Notes: generated by a model not told the origin, from the sequence alone. DNA of 64,000 nt from Archivesica marissinica (GCA_014843695.1 CM026401.1:28455051-28519050); one strand, 5' to 3'. Counted from the stretch's first letter, positions 41,079 to 50,900 are shown. Made by a program: numbers and translations.

Positions 41079-41298
41079 GCAAATTCGATGTTTCCGATCT
41101 ACGCCACTCTCCTTTGGGTCCGAAACCAGCTCCGTTAAACACTTGAACACGTGCGAAATATTCCATATTTGGAACCAGACCAATTAACTGGACATGGTCA
41201 GTTTGTCCATACACATCCTTCGTTAGAATACTGTTAACAACCGGGTCTGGTTCGGAGTTGAACGGGTCTTCGTTGTTAATGTTGGCGTAATAGTAAAT
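41079..41298 (-). CDS. Cont: contactin exon: second half of FN3-3
   Basis: Encodes the C-terminal half of the third FN3 domain. It starts IYYYANINNEDPFNSEP, then YGQTDHVQLIGLVPN (the L-x-P E/F-loop signature), then YFARVQVFNGAGFGPKGEW, a textbook FN3 F-strand and G-strand region. The acceptor is TTGTATTAATCAG and the donor is TTTGC before GTAAGTT. The 220-bp exon enters in phase 0 and leaves in phase 1. It joins the exon at 42,037-42,158 as AGYR-IYYY. Its donor is tandemly repeated downstream, so the exact 3' end could vary between transcripts. Confidence 0.9.
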
Positions 41299-41559
41299 CT
41301 GATTAATACAAATAAATTATCAAATGCATGGCAAGTACATGTGAGAGTTCATTTGCTACAATAAATATGTTTTATCTATATTTGTTTTGTTTTTGTTTGT
41401 GTTTAACAATACACATATTTCACAGGACCCCTTCCCCATCCGGCCAGGTTGAACATCACCCCCGTGTCTCCCCATTGAAAGTATGCTCTGTTTTCTATCT
41501 AGTTTTAACAATTGTGTATGTATTCTGTTCTTTTATGTTTAATTTCACTAACAGTCTTG

Positions 41560-42030
41560 TCCAATGCTCGCATAAATGCTCTATTGTCCGGGACTGGACC
41601 CCTCATACTTACTCTGTAACCGGCCACATCACCTTTCATAAACTCTCTCGTGTCCGGGACTGGACCCCTCATACTTACTCTGTAACCGGCCACATCACCT
41701 TTCATAAACTCTCTCGTGTCAGGGAATGGATCCCTCGCACGTATTCTGCAATCTGTCGCATGACCTTTGAACATAAACTCCGTCCCTCGGTCTGTCAAGA
41801 GTACTTGACGTTACTCTGTAACAAGCCACACGATCGTACATAAAATATATTGTGTTCAGGGCTGGGTTCGTCATGATTACTTACTCTGTAGCCGGCAACA
41901 CGACCTTTCATAAACTATGTTGTGTATGGGACTGGGTCCACCAAGAGTACATGTACTTACTCTGTAGCCGGCAACACGACCTTTCATAAACTATGTTGTG
42001 TATGGGACTGGGTCCACCAAGAGTACATGT
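41560..42030 (-). repeat. tandem copies of an exon 3' end with its splice donor
   Basis: Immediately downstream of the FN3-3 first-half exon on the gene strand lie about six copies of its last 40-50 bases plus donor. The nearest three donors (42,031-42,036 real, 41,955-41,960, 41,879-41,884) are 76 bp apart. Two more distant ones (41,673-41,678 and 41,607-41,612) are 66 bp apart, and two intervening copies have lost GTAAGT. Translated, the 66-bp copies give PVPDTREFMKGDVAGYR twice, against PVPDTREFMKGRVAGYR in the exon. None carries its own acceptor. Confidence 0.9.
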
Positions 42031-42036
42031 ACTTAC

Positions 42037-42158
42037 TCTGTAGCCGGCAACACGACCTTTCATAAACTCTCGTGTGTCCGGAACTGGTTCCCAATAAGCA
42101 ATAACACTTGTAGCATTGAACGTCATGACGTCTTGTGAAATGGGTACGCTGTTTGGCA
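42037..42158 (-). CDS. Cont: contactin exon: first half of FN3-3
   Basis: Encodes the start of the third FN3 domain: MPNSVPISQDVMTFNATSV (its first codon is split, A from the previous exon plus TG), then IAYWEPVPDTREFMKGRV and AGYR. The W-x-P-V-P segment and the G-R-V-x-G-Y-R end are the B-C and C-strand signature of contactin FN3-3. The acceptor is TTATTTTTGTAG; the donor is CTACAGA before GTAAGTA. It is 122 bp, leaving in phase 0. The 3' end is copied several times in the intron beyond it, giving competing donor-like sites: use of the next one would add 76 bp and shift the frame. Confidence 0.9.
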
Positions 42159-42177
42159 CTACAAAAATAAATGGACA

Positions 42178-42425
42178 TGTCTTGTAATTTGAAATTGATT
42201 CATTGAGCACAGCACCAACGACACAAGCAGGTCAAGCACTGTAACCAAATGGATCTGGCTTGTAATTGATTCAATGAGCACAGCATCAACGGTACAAGCT
42301 GTCTTGTAATTTGAAATTGATTCATTGAGCACAGCACCAACGACACAAGCAGGTCATGCACTGTAACCAAATGGACCTGGCTTGTAAATGATTCATTCAG
42401 AACAAACCGGGTCAAAAACTGCACA
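42178..42425 (+). repeat. short imperfect tandem repeat
   Basis: About three overlapping copies of a block containing GATTCATTGAGCACAGCACC, AACGACACAAGCAGGTCA and GCACTGTAACCAAATGGA, with one internally shortened. It begins about 20 bp upstream of the FN3-3 first-half exon on the gene strand, so it borders the acceptor's intron side. Confidence 0.8.
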
Positions 42426-42910
42426 CCAATTGGCCTTTACCTGCTAATTGATTGATTAAGGATAGGGACTGGTCAATGTAGTCCAATTTTATCGGGCTAG
42501 TAATTTATTCATTCAATGTAAGCCACGTATATTTGCTTTCAATTGATTTATTTAGCTCAAGGACGTGTCAATGTAAATGGATTTGACCTGGTTCGTAATT
42601 ATTTCATTGAGCGCAACTCTGATCGCGGTATAACAAGTACTTGCCGGGTTATTCAGAGTTAACTGGGTCACGTTTGTTATTGATTGCTATGACCCAATCA
42701 ATGGACTGTATCTGTCCAACAAAGTTGAGTTTTAGTCCAAATACAAGGCTGATTAATTAATAAGTAAAATGTTGGTTTTTTCTGTTATTTGATCCTAAGC
42801 TAAATATGAAACCAAGGCATATCTGGGCAACCAGGTGGACTACGCGATCAAGTATTGTTGAGGCCATGATATTACTTCCTATGGCTTATATATATAATAT
42901 AATTTACATA

Positions 42911-42937
42911 CACTTAACAACTCTTATAAGTGTGCAT
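42911..42937 (+). repeat. left terminal inverted repeat of the Tc1-like element
   Basis: 27 bp, matching the right end at 44,581-44,607 without mismatch in reverse complement. It starts CACTTAACAACTC next to a TA. Internally CACTTA...TATAAGTG is itself partly palindromic. Confidence 0.93.
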
Positions 42938-43180
42938 CTTTGATTTCCGTATAACTTTTTTATTTATCAATATTTTTGCACGAAATTTTAGGTACTGGCT
43001 ATTGACTACATTTCGAGTATTATCCCATGCTCAACGTGTTCAATTTAATCGATACGGCGCGTTGAACCACGCAACGTCAACATCAACACAATGCACGAGG
43101 AAATGGTGCGCTGGCACAAAATTAAACTGCATTTGGTCGTTGTGGACTTGATTACGATCCACACATCAGAAAAACATGAC

Positions 43181-44315
43181 ATGGGCAGGCTGACCATAGC
43201 GGAACGGGGAATAGCCGTCGGCTTCATCAACGCCGGTATACACCAAACAGAGGTACGTCTCAAAGTTAATTCAATGTCACTAATTAATTAAGTTTCTTTG
43301 TGTTATAAAAATTGAAAGTCACTAACATTCAGTTTTTTATCGAAAATATCCATAAAAAATAAATTATATATTTTAATTACTAATTTCATGTTATCCGTAT
43401 CATTTGCAGGTTGCGCGACGCATGTGTGTACACCGCAACACCTGCAGCAAGCTGATGCTTAAGTACAGAGCGACTGGTAACGTTGATAACCTCCCTCGCA
43501 GACCAGGTGGGCGTTGTACAACAGCTGCACAAGATAATCACATCGTACATGTGCATCGTCAGCAGAGAACACGTACAGCTGTCAAGACGGCCGGAGAAAC
43601 GCGTGGGACGCACGGACGCCATATCTCTGCACAGACCGTTATCTAGAATGCGTCTTCGATCGCCAACATGCGGTGTAGACGGCCCTTTAAGGGTATTTAT
43701 TGTACTGACTCAGAGGCATAGGGCACTGCAAGATCGTTGGGCTCGGCGTCATCTTAGAACAACACAGGCAGAATGGGGGCAGGTCCTGTTTACTGACGAA
43801 AATAAGTTCTGCCTACAGGAAAACGACTGTCGTTCACGGGTATATCGACAACGGGGAGAACGGTTCTACGACAACTGCGTCATCGAACGAGATAGGTACG
43901 GGGGTGGGTCAGTAATGGTATGGGCTGGTGTCTCCTTACATCACAAGACTAACATCGTGTTCATTAACGGTAATCTAAACGCCGCCCGGTACCAACATGA
44001 CGTGTTTCAAAGTGAGGTAGTACCCATGTTTAGGAAAACAATAGAGGATTGCGGTTGCTGCAGGATGGCGCACCAGCCCACACGGCTAGGGCGACACGAT
44101 TCTTTCTGAAGGCTAACCACATCAATGTGATGGACATACCACCGAAGTCTCCCGACTTAAACATTATAGAAAATCTATGGGATGAATTGAATCGCCGCGT
44201 AAGAAGGACCGGCGCAGTGCCACAGACCATCGCCCAGCTCCGTGCGAATATTGGGCAAGAGTTGGCAAATCTACCCCAGAACTATGTACGACGTTATGTC
44301 CCGTCCATGCGATGA
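43181..44315 (+). pseudogene. Tc1-like transposase, intron-containing, frameshifted
   Basis: The start ATG at 43,181 opens MGRLTIAERGIAVGFINAG, the first helix-turn-helix of Tc1 transposases. A likely 157-bp intron (43,253-43,409; CAGAG before GTACGT, TTTGCAG before GTTGCG) leads in phase 0 to VARRMCVHRNTCSKL. The frame shifts near 43,640 and again near 44,036. After the first shift the protein runs through VLFTDENKF (first catalytic Asp region) and GGGSVMVWAGVS; after the second it has LLQDGAPAHTA (second Asp) and SPDLNIIENLWDELNRRV (Glu), with 34 residues between the second Asp and Glu. It stops at RRYVPSMR. Total length of about 325 codons is near family size. The two shifts make it inactive as read unless they are assembly errors. 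Confidence 0.88.
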
Positions 44316-44580
44316 CATTGTCAAGCTGTGATCCGCAGTCAGGGTGGGCATACGCGATATGAGAATAATTAATTCTCATCGGCCTGAGTTTTATCATTGA
44401 CATTATCATTTTGCAACATTGACTTTTTACGCACCATCACATTACTTAGTGGTGTGTGTTAAATTTGTGTTTGTTATGAAATAAAATAAATGGAATATCA
44501 TGAAATATATCTCAACTGTATTTGCTGAAAATTTCATCATTATCGGGTCAATAGTGACGGAGATATGAGACCATTTATAC

Positions 44581-44607
44581 ATGCACACTTATAAGAGTTG
44601 TTAAGTG
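44581..44607 (-). repeat. right terminal inverted repeat of the Tc1-like element
   Basis: Exact reverse complement of the left 27-bp end, ending GAGTTGTTAAGTG before a TA. Confidence 0.93.
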
Positions 44608-44664
44608 TATATAGTGTTTTACATCTCCAAATCTTATTGTTTACACTCCCAGTCGGACACTTAC

Positions 44665-44824
44665 TGCCTTCAGCTGAGAATATGATTTGTTCTGTTGAAT
44701 TAGGCCCACCGCCGTTGTCATTGACAGCACCAACTTTGACCCGGTATTGAAGATAAAAGTTGTCTCTCCCAACAGTGACGACATAACGTCCCTTATCCAG
44801 AGCCAAACTCTCGTCTGCCTTTTC
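44665..44824 (-). CDS. Cont: contactin exon: C-terminal half of FN3-2
   Basis: Encodes the second half of the second FN3 domain: EKADESLALDKGRYVVTVG, then YLQYRVKVGAVNDNGGGP and STEQIIFSAEG. The Y-x-V-K-V-x-A-x-N-x-x-G-x-G-P run and the closing F/Y-S-A-E are strong contactin FN3-2 features. The acceptor is TATTACTAG before GAAAAG; the donor is GGCA before GTAAGTG. It is 160 bp, entering in phase 0 and leaving in phase 1. The Tc1-like element begins just beyond its donor without touching it. Confidence 0.9.
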
Positions 44825-45147
44825 CTAGTAATATAATAATTAAACTCTATGACATACACGTAAGGGCATCTATAAATAGATTGGTTAATTTTATTTCAAT
44901 GCGCAGTATATGGTTACTCCTAGAATAGCTTTAACGTATAATATCCCTATTCAAGATGGCTGTTGCATTGTGCATGCATGTTGTTTATCGTGTAAGTGTA
45001 CCAGTAGATATATTGCAGCACACCTCCAGCCTTAGACATTATTCATGTATTTAGGTAACTATCTAGTCTTAGCATTCCCTTTTCACCATAGCTCCATTAT
45101 TATTTGCAACTCATTTTATTATAAGTATCTTTTATTAAAATTATTTT

Positions 45148-45418
45148 ACGTTTATTTATCGTCGCTACGGGTTGCCCGTATAAACGACGCCATCTGACGA
45201 GATTAGTCATTTTAGATTTTCGGAGGATAATGCAATGGTACAGACAGAGACCCATTCCAGAGTCTCCTCTGGTTCTTTTACATGCACGGTGTAAAGCACT
45301 GACACGAGACATCGGTTTAAAGTCTAATCTGAAAGACTATTAATAACAATAGGGTCAAACGGGGGATCAAACATGCGATTCCTGGATTCGCAGTCCAAGG
45401 TATTAACCGATGGCATAC
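45148..45418 (-). mobile_element. SINE family A copy with tRNA-like head (minus)
   Basis: Read in reverse, the copy begins with a tRNA-like head (ATGCCATCGGTTAATACCTT, TGGACTGCGAATCCAGG, then a decayed B-box ATGTTTGATCCCCC). It continues through GTCTTTCAGATTAGACTTTA and the body to the tail GACGATAAATAAACGTAAAA. It is nearly full length. Confidence 0.85.
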
Positions 45419-45480
45419 CAAACTGTGGACTGATATACATGTATATTGTAATGTGTTCTTGATATACACAGACGAATCTG

Positions 45481-45735
45481 TAGTAATCCAGGGATCGCAG
45501 GTTCGATCCCCCGTCTGACGCTAATAAAATTAACAGTCTTTCAGATTGGACATTATACCGAGGTCTCGTGTCGGTGCTTTACACCGTGCACATAAAAGAA
45601 CCAGAGGAGACTCTGGACTGGGTCGCTGTCTGTATCGTTGCACTATCCTCCAACAATCTAACATGAATAATCTCTTCAGGAGCCATCGCTCATATGTCCA
45701 ACCGGTAGCGACGATAAATAAACGTAAAACGTAAA
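45481..45735 (+). mobile_element. SINE family A copy (plus)
   Basis: Starts inside the tRNA-like head (GTAATCCAGGGATCGCAGGT then TCGATCCCCCGTCTGACGC) and continues through the full body to CCGGTAGCGACGATAAATAA. It faces the previous copy, so the two form an inverted pair 60 bp apart. Confidence 0.85.
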
Positions 45736-46121
45736 TCACTTCTTGTTATACCGGAGTATGACTGTAAGCATGTATTTATGCTAATGTGTTTTATATTATA
45801 CTCACTGCTAATAATTACTGGTCATCGGATGGATATATTTTCCATAAGACTGTACAATACAGGAGTATAATGCATAATATAACCTCATGCAAACTATGAA
45901 ACGAACGAAGACGATCGATTGTGGAATCGGATGACATTACACTCAAATAATGATGCACGGGAGAAAACAAATAACAACACAAGTAAAAGTTGTCCTTGAA
46001 CTTAATACATGTTGTTTCACGTGAACGAATTGGGATTGGAACATGTAGCGGGGAAGGGAACGTGATATGAAGCACTCGGTCACGGAGCCCTACCCCCAAC
46101 AAGTTTAATTATTCTCAAACA

Positions 46122-46734
46122 TCTAGTCATTCATCACCTACCCTAGTCATTCATCACCTGCCCTAGTCATTCATCACCTACCCTAGTAATTCATCACCTG
46201 CCCTAGTCATTCATCACCTACCCTAGTAATTCATCACCTACCCTAGTCATTCATCACCTACTATAGTCATTCATCACCTACCATAGTCAATCATCACCTA
46301 CCCTAGTCATTCATCACCTACCCTAGTAATTCATCACCTACCCTAGTCATTCATCACCTACCCTAGTAATTCATCACCTACCCTAGTCATTCATCACCTA
46401 CCCTAGTCATTCATCACCTACCCTAGTAATTCATCACCTACCCTAGTCATTCATCACCTACCCTAATAATTCATCACCTACCCTAGTAATTCATCACCTA
46501 CTCTAGTAATTCATCACCTACCCTAGTCATTCATCACCTACCCTAGTAATTCATCACCTACCCTAGTCATTCATCACCTACCCTAGTCATTCATCACCTA
46601 CCCTAGTCATTCATCACCTACCCTAGTCACACACCACCCAAATTCATCACCTACCCTAGTCATTCATCACCTACCATAGTAATTCATCACCTACCCTAGT
46701 AATTCATCACCTACTCTAGTAATTCATCACCTAC
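46122..46734 (-). repeat. 20-bp minisatellite built from a 5' splice site
   Basis: About 30 copies of a 20-bp unit, on the gene strand GGTAGGTGATGAATGACTAG or with ATTACTAG. The array starts exactly at the donor of the exon at 46,735-46,821: that exon ends AAACGG and the intron begins GTAGGTGATGAATTACTAG. Every unit therefore repeats the G-GTAGGT donor core. One short irregular stretch lies near 46,625-46,645 (CACACACCACCCAAA). Confidence 0.95.
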
Positions 46735-46821
46735 CCGTTTCCAGTCTTTCGTTTCGCCGATTTTCTTCCAGTAGACATGATAATAGAGATTAGGACCGCA
46801 GTGTTCTGATGGATCAAGTAT
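46735..46821 (-). CDS. Cont: contactin exon: middle of FN3-2
   Basis: A short 87-bp exon of 29 codons, phase 0 at both ends. It encodes ILDPSEHCGPNLYYHVYW and KKIGETKDWKR. The G-P-x-x-Y-Y-x-V-Y-W motif is the FN3 C-strand of contactin FN3-2. The acceptor is GTCCCTACAG before ATACTTG, the donor GTAGGTGATG. It bridges ISWD of the exon at 50,337-50,431 and EKADE of the exon at 44,665-44,824. Its donor is the first unit of a roughly 30-copy array. Being short and symmetric in phase, it could be skipped without a frameshift. Confidence 0.87.
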
Positions 46822-46931
46822 CTGTAGGGACGAATCAGTGATCTATAATACCTAGCGTATTGATACTCGTTGTCTTATTCATAGATAAACTAAAACTAAA
46901 TCAATTCTTCTAATCTTCTCTAGATTTGAAC

Positions 46932-47180
46932 ATCCGCCACCGTGGTAGAGTGGTTACGGTTGATGACGTGTATACCACTGTAATATATCATTATCATCAC
47001 TGATGGTCACGAGTTCAAGCCCCGCTTCGACCATTTCTCTTTATATGAACATGTTGGCAGCTTCGTACAGAGGTTGGTGCACAAAGTACTAGTTAACCGA
47101 TGGAGCCTGCCCAGTGTTGTTAGGTACACTTCCCGTTGCTCAAATGGGCAATCGGTAGAGATGTTAAATTAAATTTTACA
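46932..47180 (+). mobile_element. SINE-like element, family D (single copy here)
   Basis: tRNA-like head (GCCACCGTGGTAGAGTGGTT as the A-box region; CACGAGTTCAAGCCCCGC as the B-box region), then an unrelated body. The body ends CCGTTGCTCAAATGGGCAAT and CGGTAGAGATGTTAAATTAA, reminiscent of the family A tail (TATGGGCAACCGGTAGCGAC, GATAAATAAA). The shared tail suggests a related family with a different head. Confidence 0.6.
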
Positions 47181-47185
47181 TAAAG

Positions 47186-48013
47186 GCTACTGGACATACA
47201 TAGTAGCTACTGGACATACATAGTAGCTACTGAACATACATAGTAGCTACTGGACATACATAGTAGATACTGGACATATATAGTAGCTACTGGACATACA
47301 TAGTAGCTACTGGACATACATGGTAGCTACTGGACATACATAGTAGATACTGGACATATATAGTAGCTACTGGACATACATAGTAGCTACTGGACATACA
47401 TAGTAGCTACTGGACATACATAGTAGATACTGGACATACATAGTAGCTACTGGACATACATAGTAGCTACTGGACATACATAGTAGATACTGGACATACA
47501 TAGTAGCTACTGGACATACATAGTAGCTACTGGACATACATAGTAGATACTGGACATACATAGTAGCTACTGGACATACATAGTAGCTACTGGACATACA
47601 TAGTAGATACTGGACATACATAGTAGCTACTGGACATACATAGTAGCTACTGGACATACATAGTAGATACTGGACATACATAGTAGCTACTGGACATACA
47701 TAGTAGCTACTGGACATACATAGTAGATACTGGACATACATAGTAGCTACTGGACATACATAGTAGCTACTGGACATACATAGTAGATACTGGACATACA
47801 TAGTAGCTACTGGACATACATAGTAGCTACTGGACATACATAGTAGATACTGGACATACATAGTAGCTACTGGACATACATAGTAGCTACTGGACATACA
47901 TAGTAGATACTGGACATACATAGTAGCTACTGGACATACATAGTAGCTACTGGACATACATAGTAGATACTGGACATACATGGTAGCTACTGGACATACA
48001 TAGTAGATACTGG
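47186..48013 (+). repeat. 20-bp minisatellite, first array, with 60-bp higher order
   Basis: About 41 copies of TAGTAGCTACTGGACATACA. From about 47,390 to 47,970 the copies follow a strict three-unit cycle (AGCTAC, AGCTAC, AGATAC), so the array grew by duplication of 60-bp blocks. A 239-codon minus-strand open frame is a by-product. Confidence 0.95.
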
Positions 48014-48227
48014 ATGTCACAGGATGAAATTTTAATGTTTTATATTCACGCGGACCATAACTTGTAATATAAATAAATACCATCAACTACCACTTGTCCC
48101 TGTGATTCTCTTTATATCATTACCATATGTCCCGTTATTTTTGTTCTTCCCACTTATCCTCAACTCCGATAGCCTATACTCTAACCGTTACTAACCCGGC
48201 ACATGTAACTCGATCTACCATGTCCGG

Positions 48228-48332
48228 ATACCTTGTGCAATGCTTCGTTGCACTTGTTATCTCGACGTTGTTGGGTCGAGTTACGATCACAATAAATATC
48301 TATGATATATATGAATAACTGTGTTGTTTCAG
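48228..48332 (+). repeat. 105-bp direct repeat, copy 1
   Basis: Starts ATACCTTGTGCAATGCTTCG and ends CTGTGTTGTTTCAG. It is repeated at 48,474-48,578 with apparently one difference (CTTCG against CTTTG). Confidence 0.9.
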
Positions 48333-48473
48333 GTTAGTTACGTTTATTATCTCGTTATAGGTATCTTTATAACATACTTACTGTGACTGGGACATGTAAG
48401 AACTATGTGTTTATTAACTGTGCATTTCTTCACCATATATGTACATAGCCTGGTGTATCTTATACATTTTGTA

Positions 48474-48578
48474 ATACCTTGTGCAATGCTTTGTTGCACT
48501 TGTTATCTCGACGTTGTTGGGTCGAGTTACGATCACAATAAATATCTATGATATATATGAATAACTGTGTTGTTTCAG
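48474..48578 (+). repeat. 105-bp direct repeat, copy 2
   Basis: Second copy of the block at 48,228-48,332. The pair lies between two arrays of the same 20-bp minisatellite, suggesting a duplication involving the spacer. Confidence 0.9.
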
Positions 48579-48642
48579 TTATCTACCCAGCATACCCACA
48601 GCGGACCCTCAATAAATGTATGCCGACTGGGCTACGTCGACA

Positions 48643-49795
48643 TGGACATACATAGTAGCTACTGGACATACATAGTAGCTACTGGACATACATAGTAGCT
48701 ACTGGACATACATAGTAGCTACTGGACATACATAGTAGCTACTGGACATACATGGTAGCTACTGGACATACATGGTAGCTACTGGACATACATAGTAGCT
48801 ACTGGACATACATGGTAGCTACTGGACATACATAGTAGCTACTGGACATACATAGTAGCTACTGGACATACATAGTAGCTACTGGACATACATAGTAGCT
48901 ACTGGACATACATAGTAGCTTGGACATACATAGTAGCTACTGGACATACATAGTAGCTACTGGACATACATGGTAGCTACTGGACATACATAGTAGCTAC
49001 TGGACATACATAGTAGCTACTGGACATACATGGTAGCTACTGGACATACATAGTAGCTACTGGACATACATAGTAGCTACTGGACATACATAGTAGCTAC
49101 TGGACATACATAGTAGCTACTGGACATACATAGTAGCTACTGGACATACATGGTGGCTACTGGACATACATGGTGGCTACTGGACATACATGGTAGCTAC
49201 TGGACATACATAGTAGCTACTGGACATACATAGTAGCTACTGGACATACATAGTAGCTACTGGACATACATGGTGGCTACTGGACATACATGGTAGCTAC
49301 TGGACATACATAGTAGATACTGGACATACATAGTAGCTACTGGACATACATGGTAGCTACTGGACATACATGGTAGCTACTGGACATACATAGTAGCTAC
49401 TGGACATACATAGTAGCTACTGGACATACATGGTAGCTACTGGACATACATGATAGCTACTGGACATACATAGTAGATACTGGACATACATAGTAGCTAC
49501 TGGACATACATGGTAGCTACTGGACATACATGGTAGCTACTGGACATACATAGTAGCTACTGGACATACATAGTAGCTACTGGACATACATGGTAGCTAC
49601 TGGACATACATGGTAGCTACTGGACATACATAGTAGCTACTGGACATACATAGTAGCTACTGGACATACATGGTAGCTACTGGACATACATGGTAACTAC
49701 TGGACATACATGGTAGCTACTGGACATACAATGTAGCTGCTGGACATACATAGTAGCTGCTGGACATACATAGTAGATACTTGACATACATAGTA
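48643..49795 (+). repeat. 20-bp minisatellite, second array
   Basis: About 57 more copies of the unit TAGTAGCTACTGGACATACA, here without the strict 60-bp cycle and with TGGTAGCTAC variants. One unit near 48,915-48,925 is shortened. The last units (from 49,725) are degenerate. Confidence 0.95.
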
Positions 49796-49957
49796 GGTGT
49801 GAGTACTGAAAATCCGTACTGCTCAACATCTTGTTACATATTTTGTTGACAAAAACAGAAGATTGTATCAATTAATTTTGTACGATAGTTTGTACTTTTA
49901 GTAACCATTTTCATATAGACTTGTGCATGTATGTGTATGTTCCATTAATGTCAAACC

Positions 49958-50128
49958 CCTGGCGGGGACGTAGACATGTTTCCCTGGGCAAGCTAAGTAT
50001 TGGCAGTACTAAGCAATGTGTGTGAGGTGCCTTGCTCAGTGATACTACATACGTGGACTGACCGAGTATCGAACCCGGAACCGTTCGATTCCAAATCCGA
50101 CGCTCTACCATTGGACTACGGATGCCAC
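49958..50128 (-). mobile_element. tRNA-derived SINE-like element (minus)
   Basis: On the minus strand it begins GGCATCCGTAGTCCAATGGT then AGAGCGTCGGATTTGGAATC and GGTTCCGGGTTCGATACTCG, giving A-box and B-box positions of a tRNA. It continues with CTGAGCAAGGCACCTCACAC and TGCCCAGGGAAACATGTCTA. The acceptor stem does not pair, so it is not a functional tRNA gene. Confidence 0.6.
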
Positions 50129-50336
50129 TTGTGGTCGATTTCGACCAAATTAGCAAATAGTCCCTTATCTTAGCGCGATTGCAAAACAGGGGTTTACAGC
50201 ATTCGATTAGTCGCTCTCTAGACCTCATTTATGATGGCTATGTGGATTTATGAATATTTATCTTAATTCTGGTTGAAGCTGTTGTCATTTCATTTATACT
50301 ATTCAATACTATAGAAAATAAATGTAATTTACTTAC

Positions 50337-50431
50337 ATCCCAGCTAATATCCAAAGTTCCCACCTTACCACCTCCACCTGACACGTCCCTCGGGGCAATG
50401 ATTGGGGCCGTCTGTCCTATCTTCACATACG
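50337..50431 (-). CDS. Cont: contactin exon: FN3-1/FN3-2 junction
   Basis: Encodes the linker and first strands of the second FN3 domain: TYVKIGQTAPIIAPRDVS followed by GGGGKVGTLDISWD. The A-P-x-x-A-P-x-x-V-x-G-G-G-G run before the L-x-I-x-W strand is a diagnostic contactin feature. The acceptor is TTCATAATAG before CGTATG; the donor is GAT before GTAAGTAAA. The exon is 95 bp, starts by completing a threonine codon, and ends in phase 0. The following intron holds the two 20-bp arrays and several SINEs before the 29-codon exon at 46,735-46,821. Confidence 0.9.
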
Positions 50432-50491
50432 CTATTATGAAAAACGATTTCAAGACAAGAATTAGTAAATTTGCTGTTGCAGCATTAGCTT

Positions 50492-50561
50492 AATAATATG
50501 CATCTAATTCTATAGTTGTTTCTACAATAATATGCATCTAATTCTATAGTTGTTTCTACTG
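50492..50561 (+). repeat. 35-bp tandem duplication
   Basis: Two copies of a block containing AATAATATGCATCTAATTCT and ATAGTTGTTTCTAC, directly adjoining. Confidence 0.85.
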
Positions 50562-50599
50562 GCTTTGATACCTATTATTTGCATCTATTTATGGATATG

Positions 50600-50900
50600 G
50601 GCCTCGGTGACGGAGCGGTTATGGTCGTTAACCTGCCCCTACCGCTGTAGCTTCGAATCCCATTGGATACGTAGAATGATTTCATGTGAGGAAGCTATCC
50701 AGCTTGTCTGCAGCAGATCGGTGAGTCTACCCGTGTGCCCGTCCTTGCCTGGAATACTGCTCAAAGTAGCATCCGGGGGCTTCGTCCACCATAGTCCAAC
50801 ACGTGAACGTTAACATTCCTTACATAACGAATACCAAGGGAGGTAACTAGAGCCACATAGTGGGGCTACGTCCACAACTACCAGTCGCCATATGACCTAT
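50600..50900 (+). mobile_element. SINE family B copy (plus)
   Basis: tRNA-like head GCCTCGGTGACGGAGCGGTT, B-box-like GCTTCGAATCCC, then GTGAGGAAGCTATCCAGCTT, GGTGAGTCTACCCGTGTGCC and TCCACCATAG. A tail with CTACCAGTCGCCATATGACC follows. It looks near full length. Confidence 0.82.

Larger units (their letters stand above)
42911..44607 (+). mobile_element. Tc1-like DNA transposon
   Basis: A 1,697-bp element bounded by perfect 27-bp terminal inverted repeats (left end CACTTAACAACTCTTATAAG, right end its exact reverse complement). It is flanked by TA on both sides (42,909-42,910 and 44,608-44,609), the target duplication of the Tc1/mariner superfamily. It encodes a Tc1-type DD34E transposase interrupted by two frameshifts. 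It sits in the contactin intron between FN3-2 and FN3-3, only 57 bp beyond a splice donor, and opposite to the gene. Perfect ends suggest recent insertion or strong end homogeneity. Confidence 0.93.

Noticed and set aside
42200..42424. Minus-strand open frame with repeated FVLNES / LVSLVLCS segments as a possible exon
   Set aside because: It is a short local tandem repeat in the intron; it does not resemble an FN3 strand and the phase chain of contactin is complete without it.
49958..50128. A functional tRNA gene
   Set aside because: A-box and B-box-like stretches are present but the acceptor stem does not pair and a SINE-like body follows; the same holds for the heads of families A, B, C and D.
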